Part shown: positions 20,650 through 32,511 of the stretch, piece by piece
Position numbering within the stretch: position 1 is the first letter of the stretch
Layout of the letters: each line of letters begins with the position of its first letter
Assembly: GCA_010093485.1 (NCBI GenBank)
Contig: MU001496.1
Span: forward strand, 338,685-402,684
From: Karstenula rhodostoma CBS 690.94
Taxonomy: Eukaryota > Ascomycota > Dothideomycetes > Pleosporales > Didymosphaeriaceae
Direction: 5' to 3'
DNA length: 64,000 bases
The notes under the pieces: generated by a model
What the model was told of the DNA's origin: nothing
The model's database searches: none
Seen by the model: the letters and a program-made list of their open reading frames with translations, nothing else
Made by a program: the position numbers and the translations under genes

Positions 20650-23600
20650 CTACCTAATTCCGACATCAGGAAACAATACCTGGATCATCTCATCCAAAAG
20701 CGTGAAAGCAAGATGCGTATTCAACCGCGGGTTATTCATCGTCGCCTCTAACTTCGTCGCCGCCATCTGCGCGTTCGACCGTCCCACTACACTTGCTGCC
20801 AGTTCCGGGATCAACGTCGAAAGTACCACGCCCGCCTCCTTTCTGCTCTTCGCTCGGTCCTGCGGAGTACGCTCTACACTCTGCTTTATTTGCCCGTTTG
20901 GCCACATGCTGTCTTTGAGCGCATCGATGTACTTGGCGATGTTATCTTCTGACATGACGCTATTGAACGAATCCCGGACTTTGCGCTCAATGGTACCGCC
21001 AAGAAGCTGGTGGAGAACAACTACGACAGCACGACCACGAAGCCAATTGTTCTGTTGGTTGAGCTCAAAGGTCTCGAGGAAAATATCGCAGATGGGCTTC
21101 ACGAAAGGCTCCAGTTCCTTGTTTTCGAAAGCAAGCAACTCAGCTTCGGCCTCTGCATCGGTGTTTGGTTCAGCTCCTAGGACAGCTCCAGGCGCGAGAG
21201 GGACAGGAGCTCCGTTGCTGCTGGCGAGCTGGGTTGTGGCTGCTGAAATGAGGTTTTGACCGGCCATGGAGAGCTGGTCTAAAACAGGAATGTTGCCCAA
21301 GAACTCTTCCATGCCGTCAGCCACAGAGCTGTAGATACGAGAAACGAAGTCGTTGGAGGCCTGTTGGTTTGCTGAGGGATCTGTGGCGGATATGGCGGCT
21401 TGGGAAAGGAAGGCTCGGAACTCTCGACTGCGACACACAGCTGGGATTAAGAGCAGGTCCTAGCGGATGGTTAGTATGAAGAAGAAAATACGGTACGGAT
21501 CCAATACCCGAAGATACTTCTCCAGCCCTATTCTTCGCTTCTGTAAGAAGTCCTTTTGCAACTTCAACATCATTTGTCGTCGAGGAAACTCCAAGTTACG
21601 GACTTGAGGAAATTTTGATCTCAGGCGCTTGTTCAGATCGTGAAACTCGCTGTACCTTCTAGAGACTACCCACGCAGCCGCGGGCATTTGGTCTCCGGCG
21701 CGCCGCCGCACTTCAATCACGTCTGTGGATATAGTTAGTAATGTCAACTGTACGATGTCATAACACTTACACATAGCGAACTCCTTCCCATCTGGCTCTG
21801 TTCCAACCATGATCGACTGGATAAAGACAGTCGCACGGCCATACAAGCTGTTGTCGCTCTCCTGCACAATATACTGCTGCCGCTGTAGCTCTTTCCGATG
21901 GATCTCGCGCTGAAGACTGGACTTGGATTTTCGTAGAATGCGTAGCTCGGCAGCATTGTTTGTGAGTTCTGCTTTTGAGGTCAACGAGTCGACAATGGAT
22001 TCTTGAGTGACCAAACGCTCAATGTCTGCTGTCAGCGCATCGATAGCCTCGGCTAAGCCAAGGTCACCAGGGGCTGCTTCATGAATCTCTTCCTCCTCAG
22101 TCGCGCGGTGCGGCTCCTCAATCTCATCTTCCAGAAATTTCTCTTCATCGCCGAACAGATCGTCGTTGAATACACCGCGGGTTCTGGGCTCGCCTACAAG
22201 GCCCAATGACGCTATGCTCGGCTTGAGCCTATCCTTGCCATGCATGGCTAGAGGACCCGGGGAGAGTGCGCGCGGTAGCTCGATGGAACCTCTCATCGAA
22301 TCATTGTCTTGCGGAGAAGCGAGTGTGTTGGTTTCTGCGAAGAGCGAGGCTTCAGGCTCATCATCCATTATGTCGGTCATCGCAGCTTGAAGTGCATCCA
22401 CAGCTCTAGAATTGTCACTAGGCTGTCTCGAGGGACCAAAATCCGAGTCTAAGCTTGCTGTGGAGTTGGCCATGGGGTCACTGTCGTAGTCATCGTCAAA
22501 CAATGGTGCTCGAGCAGGTGCGCCACCGTCCAAGGACCGCCGTGGAGGTGGATCAAGATCACGGCCTTTGCCTAGAGTTTTGAGGTCAGAAGACGAAGCG
22601 ACAGCCCGTCGAAGGTCGGGAATATCCAGATTGTTCTTCTGGGAAGACTGCGATCGGACCAATCGAGCAGACGCACCCACTGAAGGATTGTCGAGGGTCT
22701 GTGCAACCATCTTGGTACTGACTGCGCTTTTCTGGGAATTAGCAGCCTCGTCCATGGCCAGCCATTTATAGTATAGATTCGATCTTTTGAAGCGCCTGAA
22801 ATGAGGCTCTTGCAATCGATCGTAGGCAGCTGTTTGGGCGTGAAGAAGCGAGCGTCGCGCATTGTGATACTGTTCGGGTGTTGCAGCTCGACCGGCTTTG
22901 AGAAAGGCAGTCACAGCTTGACGCGCCTGGGGAGAGATGTCGAGGTCCGGGTGGGAAAGATATCCTTCGTTAATCTGTGCCATGTCTGCTCGGTCTGAAC
23001 CCGTCCACGCAGTCAGTGAGCCGCTAAGTTCTACAGGTTCATCGGTATCCTGCTCAAGAGGATTCCGGATCCCATCGACCACTATCCAGAATTGTACCAA
23101 TCGCATCAAGCCAACTTGGTCCATGTACTCCATGAAGCACGATAGCCCCGCGGCATCATATAGTACATCGCGCAATGAAGCGTTCTCGAACCGAGACGTT
23201 GTCCTTTTGTGCTTCGGCTTCTCTTGAGCTGCAACTTTCTTATCGCGCACTGATCCGCCAGCACTCAGATTGTTTATCTTTTGATCCAGAATCCTCCGTG
23301 CCGTCTCTAACCGACGCAGATGTAGCGGGTCTTGACCTTCCATCATCGAGTCTTTGCGCAATTGCCCAGAAATCTCGCTCCGGAAGCGACGAGCTTCAGC
23401 AAGCGTGTTCGTCTGTCTGATGGCTCGGACGAATCTTTCGAAACTGCGCTCACTGTCACCTGGGGCGAGCTTCGGAAACTGTACATTCTTAGGTGTTTTT
23501 GGTGAAGGTGGCGCATGCTTGTCCAGTTCAGCGCGTAGCTTCCGAACAGTCTTTCTCTCTTGGAGCAGAGATCGACCCTATGCATGTCAACTTTGCTTTC

Positions 23601-24483
23601 CCTATATCATAGACAAGCTTACATATCCTTCCATCAACTGGTTCCATGTGTCTGGATCAGCAAGCATCTGCATCACAGGGGAAAGGACTGCGCAGGCCAC
23701 GATTTCCTTGATCAAGACGTTCACAGCGGGGCTCGTAGTCATGTTCTCTGGCATTATGTTGGGCAGCAGTCGAGCGACAATATTGCGGAGGTGCTGTTGC
23801 TGGTTGAGCTTTGTGTTTGAATATGCCAGAGATGCTGCAGGGTGCAGTCGACCGTCTTTATACTTGGCTGCAATGGCCATGTCGAGTTCCTCCGACTCGG
23901 TCACGTTGCGGGAGAGCTTTTTGCCACGAACGACTCGCTCAGCTTGGTGTGCAGCTCTCAGATGTTCCGTGATCAGAGGGATCATCCGCGACACGGCAAT
24001 CTCTACCATGTCCACCGCCAGCAGCCGGTCGCGTATCTCGCCCAGGGCTGCCCGCACCGCGCGATCGACTTCGTTCACAAACGTCGGGCTTTTGCTGATG
24101 TTTCCGTACCAGCTCTTGACAAAGTCGCGTAGGATCAGCCCAAGCAGCACGTCTATGCTATCGGACACGACGAACGAGGCGGGGTACAACGGCTCCATCA
24201 TGTACGCTGACCGCTTGGTGAGGGCCGCCTTTTCCGCCTTCCACTTGTCTGGCGCCAGGAAGGCGACATGGCGCGGTCCATAGTATGCGTTCCCTCCGAT
24301 TCGCAGGTCTTCAGCCCACGCGGTGGTGAGCATCAGCCATGCTTGCAGGGCGACGGTCGCGAGGACGCCCGCGACGAAGGCGTAGGGCAGGAAGCGGAGG
24401 GAGGGGCTGTAGTGGGTCAGGTAGCCCCAGGCGATGAAGGCGGCGACGGCGGCGAGGACTACATCTCTGCGCTTCAGGGCCAT
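20650..24483 (-). CDS. MDM1: MDM1-type sorting nexin (PXA-RGS-PX-nexin C)
   Basis: Minus-strand exons 23623-24483, 21771-23577, 21508-21722 and 20650-21459 give 1230 aa. Order of parts: two hydrophobic segments at 7-52 (ER anchor), PXA domain about 100-285, RGS-like domain about 416-555 ('LRDVLYDAAGLSCFMEYMDQ' onwards), an acidic disordered linker, PX domain about 862-961 with the phosphoinositide-contact stretch 'VSRRYSEFHDLNKRL', and a C-terminal nexin domain about 1060-1200. Yeast Mdm1 and animal SNX13/14/25 have the same layout and tether the ER to the vacuole/lysosome, influencing lipid droplets and sphingolipid balance. All three introns are GT-AG; the PX domain is split by two of them. 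The start ATG at 24483 immediately precedes the membrane segment. Confidence 0.93.
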
Positions 24484-25698
24484 AGTCGAGCGGACGGCGC
24501 CGCATGCATCTTGCGAGCGCTGGCATGTGTCGTGGCTCGGCGTGGGATGCCTCTCCGAGCAAGCACGCACGGGCCTCACAGCATCGTCACTTCCAACGTC
24601 GTCTTGGACCGCCACGCTGTCACCCAGGCATTGATCTTGACCGCGGACGCGACGGCTTGCAGTTCTCACAATACCTGCTCATTGATACCCATGGATGCTC
24701 ATTCATCATGCGTCTGTTCCGTGGCTTGCACTCGGCCGCACGCGTCCTCTCTACCAGTTAGGAAAGAACCTTGGCCTTCAGTAACCCAAAGTCACACCTC
24801 AAGCGAGCACTCGGCGCAGAGAACTACAGGCTTCGTGTCCACAGTACAGATAGGTAGCAGGATACTCCGACGTCTGCTGCTCCAGTCCTGATTTTGATAC
24901 CCCTGCATCTGGTAGTCACTGATGGCGTTGCAGATCCCCCACGGGATCATGCCCAGCAGGAGAGCGTCAAGCCAAAACGTTCAGGCACAGTGCTCAAAGA
25001 CTGGGGTAGAGATAAAGACGTCTCGGCATGCTTGTTATTCTGGCATTGATAGGTACTCCCGCGACATAACAATGCCCGACGGCGCCTCCACGCTTCCCTT
25101 TCGGTATCCATGCTCGCCTGGGGTCCCCCCGTTTTGCTATCGAGTTGAGATGACAGTGAACTACAACTCCGCCATCGAGCAAGCCCGCGTCAACAGTCCA
25201 AGGCTCTCAATCCGGAGTATCGATGTGAGACAGCGTGGGGTAGCGTTTCTTTATACGCGCGCTTCCGCCCGACGGCGATTATGGCGAGACATGCGCGCTT
25301 GCAGCAAGAGTGTTCATGATTCGGATTTGTTGAACCTTGAGACCTCTGAACACCTACATTAAATAACACGGGCAATTTGATCCGGACACACCCTGCGACT
25401 CCTTGAACATGACTCTTTCCTGCATGCGTTCACTTCGCAGACACGTCTCTGAGGTTGCCCGCGCGTCGTCGTGCTTGGACCATGTTTTCTTTTTTCCGCG
25501 GTACCCAATTGGGGTGATAAGCATACGACCCAGCGCAGCTTGCGAAACCATATCGTTTAAGTACTTTTGCTGAATCCTTCGATGCAACGGGGGTACGTGA
25601 TAACATTCTCCTATTTCGTGGAGACCTGGTGCTTCCACGATGCCATTAACAAACTTAGCATTCCTCCATGAAGAGCTTCCGCGACTGCAGCTACCACG
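24484..25698. other. Divergent intergenic region between MDM1 and the GPCR gene
   Basis: About 1.2 kb. The minus-strand frame of MDM1 stays open upstream of its ATG without adding conserved sequence. I find no tRNA, repeat or coding signal in the remainder. Confidence 0.5.
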
Positions 25699-27163
25699 AT
25701 GGGCACCAGTGATGTGGACCAGTTCGCCAAAAAGGCAGTATTGTCGGCACCGGCATCCTCTCAGCAAATACAGATCCTCAACCAGGTCATCCTGGCCGTG
25801 TCGGCTCTGAGTATTACCGGCGCAGGATGGATCATTCTAAGCTTCTGCGTTAGTTGACGATCAGTACCGCAAAGGCCATTGCGACGCATGCTGATCGATC
25901 GTAGTTGTTCAAAGAAGTGAGAACGTTCCGGCACCAATTGATCCTGGGGCTCGCGATATCGGACTTTTTTATGGCTGTTAACTTCTTGTCATCGTGCGCG
26001 GCGAACTTGAGTGGGTACAGTATCGGAAAACATCAGGCGTTCTGCAGTTTCAATGGCTTTATGACGCAGTTCTTCGTGGTACAAAGTAAGTCTTACAGCA
26101 CTAGGTCAGAATTGGGGACACTGCATTGCTCCTTCTGGGACAACACAGTGTACTCAGAATTTTCTAGAGGCACTGTACATTCGTTTCATGAATGACTGCT
26201 GAACAATACAGCCGACTACTGGGTAATTACCATTGCGATATGCACGTTTCTCATTCTTGCGAACCACAAACACCAAGCGAGCTGGATACAGGAACATCGA
26301 GTCTTGCTATGGTGTGTACCATGGGTTCTTTCCATTTTATGGGCTGCGCTCGGTGTCGGACTGGATGGCTACAGCAACATAGGAGCCTGTAAGTGATACT
26401 GTGTTACCGTATCAATATGCGCCACACTACTAAGCTATCACAGGGTGCTGGTTTGGCTCCGACAAAACCAGACTCCTCGTCAACTTCGTGCCTAGATGGG
26501 CCATCATCATCGCCATGCTCGGCCTCTACGTCCGTCTCTACCGCATCATCTACCGCGCACACGAGCAGTTCATTTCGTTCCAAGACGAGAGCTCATCACA
26601 TGGCATCGCTGGCATTTCATCCGAGACTGGGACAGGATCCTCGATGCGCCGCATAGGCCGCCCTGCAACATCAATGCACATCACAAGTAAAGACGGTACA
26701 ATAGAGGTGGAGCGAAATGGGACTGGGGCCGTGACCAACGGGCAGACGCACGTAGGGCGTCCGAGCACTGTGCTCAAGAAGCTGGCCAAGCAGATGATGT
26801 ACTATCCGCTTGCATACATGCTGATCTGGACGATCCCAACGTCTATACGGATATACCAGAGCGTGACTGGCGTGCCAGCGCCTTTCGGCATTGCCACTGT
26901 CGACAAGGTCAGCCCCATGTGCGACACCGAAGGATTGAACGGCGCTGACGAAGGCACAGGCTTGCATTGTAGTTCAAGGCTTTGCGGACGCCATCATATA
27001 CGGCTTGAACGAATCGTCCAAGAGCGTGTGGCGCGACAAGTTTCGCAAAACGCCGGCGACGTCTCCGGCGCCCATGCATGTGAACGTCCAACATGAGATC
27101 CGTGTTGAACGTCTCTCGACCATACAGACGAACTGTGGAAGGAGTTCGGTCCATGTTGTATGA
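25699..27163 (+). CDS. cAMP-receptor-like seven-transmembrane GPCR
   Basis: Five exons, 25699-25848, 25905-26085, 26212-26388, 26444-26907 and 26960-27163, give 391 aa; every junction keeps phase. Hydrophobic helices lie at about 25-50, 60-83, 94-125 (two stretches spanning the intron-2 junction), 140-162, 180-202, 288-310 and 325-342, i.e. seven membrane passes. Family signs are 'LILGLAISDFFMAVNF' (TM2), the TM3 cysteine in 'AFCSFNGFMTQFFVVQ', 'WCWFG' in the second extracellular loop, 'RWAIIIAMLGLYVRLYR' (TM5), and 'LAKQMMYYPLAYMLIWTIP' (TM6). This is the fungal class related to Dictyostelium cAMP receptors and Git3/GprH, thought to sense nutrients through a heterotrimeric G protein and cAMP. 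The ligand is unknown. Intron 2 (126 nt) is longer than the others. The C-terminal tail is short. Confidence 0.88.
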
Positions 27164-27743
27164 AGTGTCTGCACGGCCGAGTATGCCTTCAAGTTGGGCG
27201 GATGAGGGGCTTTGTATTACAACTGGTCTCAGTGCTGCGCGAGATAGTACAATGGATGTACTAGTGTATTTTGAATTGCTCCGGTGGCGTTCTCTTTCGT
27301 AGACATGGACACGGGCGAAAAATTTATCAATTGAAGACAACACAGGCGTATAGTAGGCCAAGTCGCCGTCCCTGGGGGGCTGAAGCACCCGAGTTCGTCC
27401 GGGTTTAGTGATGGCACGCGAGGCAAGTGGCATGTAGGTGACGCAAAAACATCATGATCTACTTTTCTTTGTGACACCCGCAAGACTCAGGCTCATGCAT
27501 GGCCCCAAGTTATGGTTGCCGCACGCTCATGAATATAACTTGAAGACAAGGCTCCTGCAAGCGGCTTAGCTGCCGCGTCCAGCCACGGCGCACGACCCAC
27601 CAGGTCCCCCACGTCGATTCACCGACTGTCGCGTCACAGCCGCGGAACCCTGCAGGTGCACCTCATCGAAGCTCTCCACACACGCCATTCTTCACCGTGG
27701 AATGGGCCCGCCCAAATGCAGCCTTCAGTTGCGATAGTGCGCC
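27164..27743. other. Intergenic region between the GPCR gene and RIC1
   Basis: About 0.58 kb of 3' flank and upstream DNA. No coding or RNA gene signal seen. Confidence 0.5.
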
Positions 27744-30700
27744 ATGACGTATTGGCCCATCTCCTCGCCCTCCGTGTTCGCGGCCACCAAGGAGACGAGA
27801 ACCAAAGCCACCCCAGTGTCCCACGATGGCGCAGATGACGCGACCGACAGCCCCGTGGCCGACTCGGAGGAGCGCACGGAGAGCGAGATATCTGAAAGGC
27901 CAGAATCAGGGGATGGGGTAGGAGAGAAGGGGCCCGAGGCGCAATTGCATCCACGAACGCCCACGGAAGGCGGGCATGTTGCTGAAGATGACATTACGGG
28001 CGACATCCTGGCTATCAAAGTCACCAGGAGCGGCCACATGTTCGCGACCATCACCCGGTCCACGTTGACCATCTGGCAGACCAAGGCACGTCGGTGAACC
28101 CATGCGCCCGCCCAGCTGCTAATGCGCGAACAGCCCACGGCTGTCCTTGCCTCCGTCCTGCGCTCCGATAGCTCGTTGAGAACATACGGCCCCAACGTGA
28201 ACATCCTCCTCCGCCCCGACTCACAGATATTCGTTGTGCAGACCGCACTTGGCTATCTGATCACGTATTCGCTCGCAACAGACCCCACCTCGCGCGTGTA
28301 CAAGACCCAATTCACCCACACCAGCGTCGGGCATGCTCGGAACAAGAGCTCCGTGAGCGGCTTTAAGATACCCCGGCAGCACGACCAGAATGCGGGACCG
28401 GGCGAGGGCAGCGGCATTAAGGAAGCCAGTCTCAAGTTCCGCATGGTAATAAGAGTGGATGCCGGCATTGCATGGGCGCTCGCGCTCGACGATGAGCTCA
28501 TCGTGGCTACGACCAAGCCCGCCGCCGTTCAGTGCATCAGATGGGCGCCCGATAGCAGCGGGAGCCAGACGAGCACGGAGCTTCTAAGCCGCATGCCGTG
28601 GCTTGACAAGAACGTCTCTGTGAGCGACATGATACATGACCGGCCTATGAACCTGTCTGCCTGGATCACGCGAGACGGCAAGGCGTATGCTGTGCAGAGG
28701 CTTCCCGCGAATGCTCTGCAGGACGGAAAGTCGCATCCTAAGCTCTTTCGAGGCTATGCTTTTCACAGCCCCGAGAAGGAGGAGGAGTTTGGTGTCAGAG
28801 CCGCCATCAATGCGCGCTTCTCATTACTAGCGATTGGCTGTGAGAACGGAGAGATACACGTGTATACCGCGAAGGACTACAAAGGCGACATTCCCCTTTC
28901 ACATAAGCTGAAGCCGAATGCGACGAGCACCGGAAAGTTGACAGTGTTGGCTTACTCTCCCGATGGGTACTGCCTCTTTGCAGGGTACGAGCATGGGTGG
29001 GCTATGTGGAGCGTGTATGGGAAACCGGGCGCTACGAGCTTTACCGCCGACAGGACCTTGTCCGAAACGAACGGCGAGGGATGGCTGCTCGGCATCAAAG
29101 ACGCTTTCTGGATTGGCGGCGGAGCAGAGCTGTTACTTTTGGGGAACAACGACAACCGGCTCTTTCTACTTGAAATGGCTCGTAGCGCAGTCACAGGGTG
29201 TTTCTCCTCAGCCAATGTATCGCGTTCCCTGATGCAGACCAGCACCGGCTTCATGATGTATCGTGGATACGAACTGCCAGATCTTACGACTATATCCTCA
29301 GACGTCTCCTTGTGGCATCATGTTCAGGTCCCATCTCATTATCTCGTGGACCAATGGCCGATCCGGTGTGCAGTCATCTCAAATGATGGTAGATACGTCG
29401 CCATTGCGGGAAAGAGAGGACTTGCCCACTACAGTGTCAACAGCGGGCGGTGGAAGACGTTCGACGACCCATTCGTGGAAAATGAGTTTACTGTTCGTGG
29501 AGGCATGTGCTGGTTCCAACACGTGCTCATCGCAGCCATTGAAGCCCAAGACTCACATCAAGTAAGATTTCTAGTTTGTACCCATTATAGAGCCTTCTAA
29601 TGTACTGTTTACAGATTCGTATCTACTCCCGCGAGCAGGCTCTCGACAAGGCCCATATCATGCACATTCAGCATCTACCCGCGCCAATCGTATTAATAGC
29701 CCCTTCAGGCGAGGATTCACTTCTAGTCTATACTTACGAGAACATACTATATCACTATGTAATTGGCGTTACAGACGCCACAGTCACGTTGGTTCAGGTT
29801 GGCCAGATAGCACTGCATGGCATCATACGTGCACCGCCACGAGTGCGTGCGCTTAGTTGGATTCTACCCGAGGAACAAATCCGTATGTCTACCCGAAATA
29901 CCTTCCTTATATCAACTAACGAGGAGCAGACAACGGCGATCCATCACAAGATGTGGCTGTGGCAGCCATACTCTTTGCCGTGGACGGTAAACTCGTCCTT
30001 CTCCAACCAACGACGACCGAAGGCGGTGAACTCAAGTACGAGATGCGTATCATTGCTCAAAACGTCGAAACCTATGCCCTCATGCGCGACCACCCTGCGT
30101 TCGCGCTAGCCATGCAAGACGATTCGTTACCGCCTAGCCCATCTGCAGGGCTGGCGATCGACGCTGTGCATGGCCACGATCTGCGCGACAGCCTGTGGTT
30201 CTTCGACGGCCACGACGTAAAAGTCTGGATCGATATCCAAGACGTACTTCGAACCGCGAGCGCAGAGCTAGGCCGGGAGCTCCCTTCCCCCGTCAAGATA
30301 CCCGTCGACTTTTACCCGCTCGCCAGCCTCCTCAACAAAGCCATCATCTTCGGTGTCGAAAGCGACCTCGTCCAGCGCCGCGACACTTCCTTCGCACACC
30401 TCCGCTTCACAACCCGCACGCACCTCTTCCTCCCCGCCCTCCTCCGCCACCACCTCGCGCAGTACAACCACCCCGCCGCCCTCCACCTCTCCCACCACTA
30501 CACACCCCTCGCGTACTTCCCGCACGCCCTCGAGATCCTCCTCCACGAGGTCCTCGATGAGGAAGTAGACTCCCACCCATCTCCCGAACAAGCGCTGCTC
30601 CCCTCCGTTCTCGCCTTCCTCGCCTCTTTCCCCAGCTACCTCGACATCGTCGTGCAGTGCACGCGTAAGACGGAGCTCCGCTCATGGCGCACGCTCTTCA

Positions 30701-31200
30701 GCCACCTACCTCCCCCGGAGGACCTGTTCGAGGAGTCTCTCCAGAAAGGCAGCTTAAAGACGGCAGGCGGCTACCTCCTCGTGCTGCACACGTTCGAGGA
30801 GCTGCGGTCCACGGGGGACCAGGTGGTGCGGCTGCTGCAGCGCGCAAAGGCCGAGGGCGACTGGGAGCTATGCAAGGAGCTGGCACGGTTTCTGATGGCG
30901 CTGGATCCCGAGGGCGCGACGCTGCGGAAGACGCTGGAGATGGTCGATTTGAAGAGTCCTGGGGGGGAGGGGGGGCCGACGGCGTTCTCGTTTGAGACGG
31001 CGAGGCTGGGGGTTCCGAAACGGGGGAGGAGGAATAATGGTGCTGGTGCTGGGGGTTTGGGGATTGGATTCGCCCTGAGTGAGGGGAGTAGTGAGAGTGG
31101 GGAGAGTAGCAGGGAGAGGAGCCCCGCGAGTGCGGTGAGTGCGGGGGAGAGTGCGGGTGGGAGGGGTTATTTCGATGCTGCCATGGGGAACAGGCAGTGA
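27744..31200 (+). CDS. RIC1: RIC1, subunit of the Ric1-Rgp1 guanine exchange factor for Ypt6/Rab6
   Basis: Four exons, 27744-28085, 28134-29561, 29615-29882 and 29930-31200, give 1102 aa, typical for the family. It starts with the conserved 'MTYWPISSPSVFAATK'. The N-terminal half is a beta-propeller ('GHMFATITRSTLTIWQTK', 'YGPNVNILLRPDSQIFVVQT', 'GYLITYSLATDP'). The C-terminal half is the Ric1 alpha-solenoid ('HLAQYNHPAALHLSHHY', 'FPHALEILLHEVLDEE'). A Ser/Gly/Glu-rich tail ends the protein. The complex acts at the Golgi to activate Ypt6 for retrograde traffic. The first intron appears to use a GC donor (AAG|GCACGT..ACAG): no GT donor nearby keeps the conserved 'WQTK-PTAV' junction in frame, and reading through meets a stop. 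Residues about 17-80 are acidic and low-complexity. Confidence 0.92.
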
Positions 31201-32511
31201 TGCAGCTATATCGTACCGACGCGCGGAATTGCATAAATCTTCATCATCTTTGTTCGCTTGCTGGTGTACTTGTTGGGCGGGTCGAACAAGCCAACTCAAG
31301 GTATCTGGTAGACGTAGAGACGCTGGCAGAGCTTTTGAGGTAGGTGGTACAGCACACTATCGACACGAGGGCTGTTTCAGCTGATACCTTGATGGGCGAG
31401 CTTAACTAAAGCACTGGAAGAAGGCGTGGAGAGTAACAAGTGTGGGGAGTGTATTCAGTTAACTTGAGTCCTCGCCTCCCCAAGGAGAACGATTTGTGGT
31501 TGTACCCTGCGGCATGGACGGTACCGATATCTCGCAGTTGCAGAAGCGAGGTAGTCATAGCATATAGGCACGGAACGACTTCGCTCAGATCAGCACCCGT
31601 TACGTGAAATCAGCCCCCAAAGCATGCCGTAGGTAGTCCTCTACACAGATATCACCATGCAAGGTCCACCACGATTTAGTGCGTATTGCTACCTTTGCCC
31701 AGAGCGCAGGCAGTGGCAAAGGCTGAGCATCGTATGTGACAAGGAACAGTGATTCGCCGAGCTAGCGATACGCACTGTGTACATAGACAGGGCTTGCTGC
31801 ACCGCTCTTCGGGACGCAGCTGGCGGTGTGGGACCCTGCGTGGCGTCTGCGATGGCTGGTTGATTGGACCTGGGCGTCAGCACGTCACGTGTTGTGTGAC
31901 CGGTACCGCGCATTCGACGAGGGTTTTCGGTGCAGGCAGAGGGGGAGGTCGGACCTGCGAGATAGGTCTGGTTTTGTGGAGTGTAACAGAAAGAGATTTG
32001 AGTGACACGCCGACATTGCGCCTACGGTACTGGATGAGATACCACCCCGTTTTTGAGAGAGCCACCGGAGCATCGCTTGAATAAACATGAAGATGGGCCG
32101 TCGTTCGTGACCTTTCCTTCTAGATCTGATCTGTGTGCCGCCTGTTCAGCGTTGTGCTCCTTTGCCATTAGGCGGAGAACCGCATGTGCTAGGCCGCGAC
32201 ACTGCCACCCTCACCGTTGTCCTGCGAACCCCAACAACGCACCGCGCCTCCCACCGTCGCTGCGCGCTATGCATGTATGACGCACGATGCGAGGGTTCGT
32301 ATTCAGATATGGCGGAGGCCGCTCCCGCGCATATATATCAGGCAGCGAGGTATGGGGTCGGTTTCGCACTTCAGTGAACACCGCCTTGACAGACCCCAGT
32401 TTATTGCCTTTTAGTATCAGCCTTGCTATCTTACACCCTGTAGGTCCGCCGTTTGGCATGTTAAAGTCCGGTAAAACGTAGGAATACTAGTAGACAATCG
32501 GAGATTTCGCC
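31201..32511. other. Intergenic region between RIC1 and a fungal regulator gene
   Basis: About 1.3 kb. No coding sequence, RNA gene or notable repeat recognised. Confidence 0.5.
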
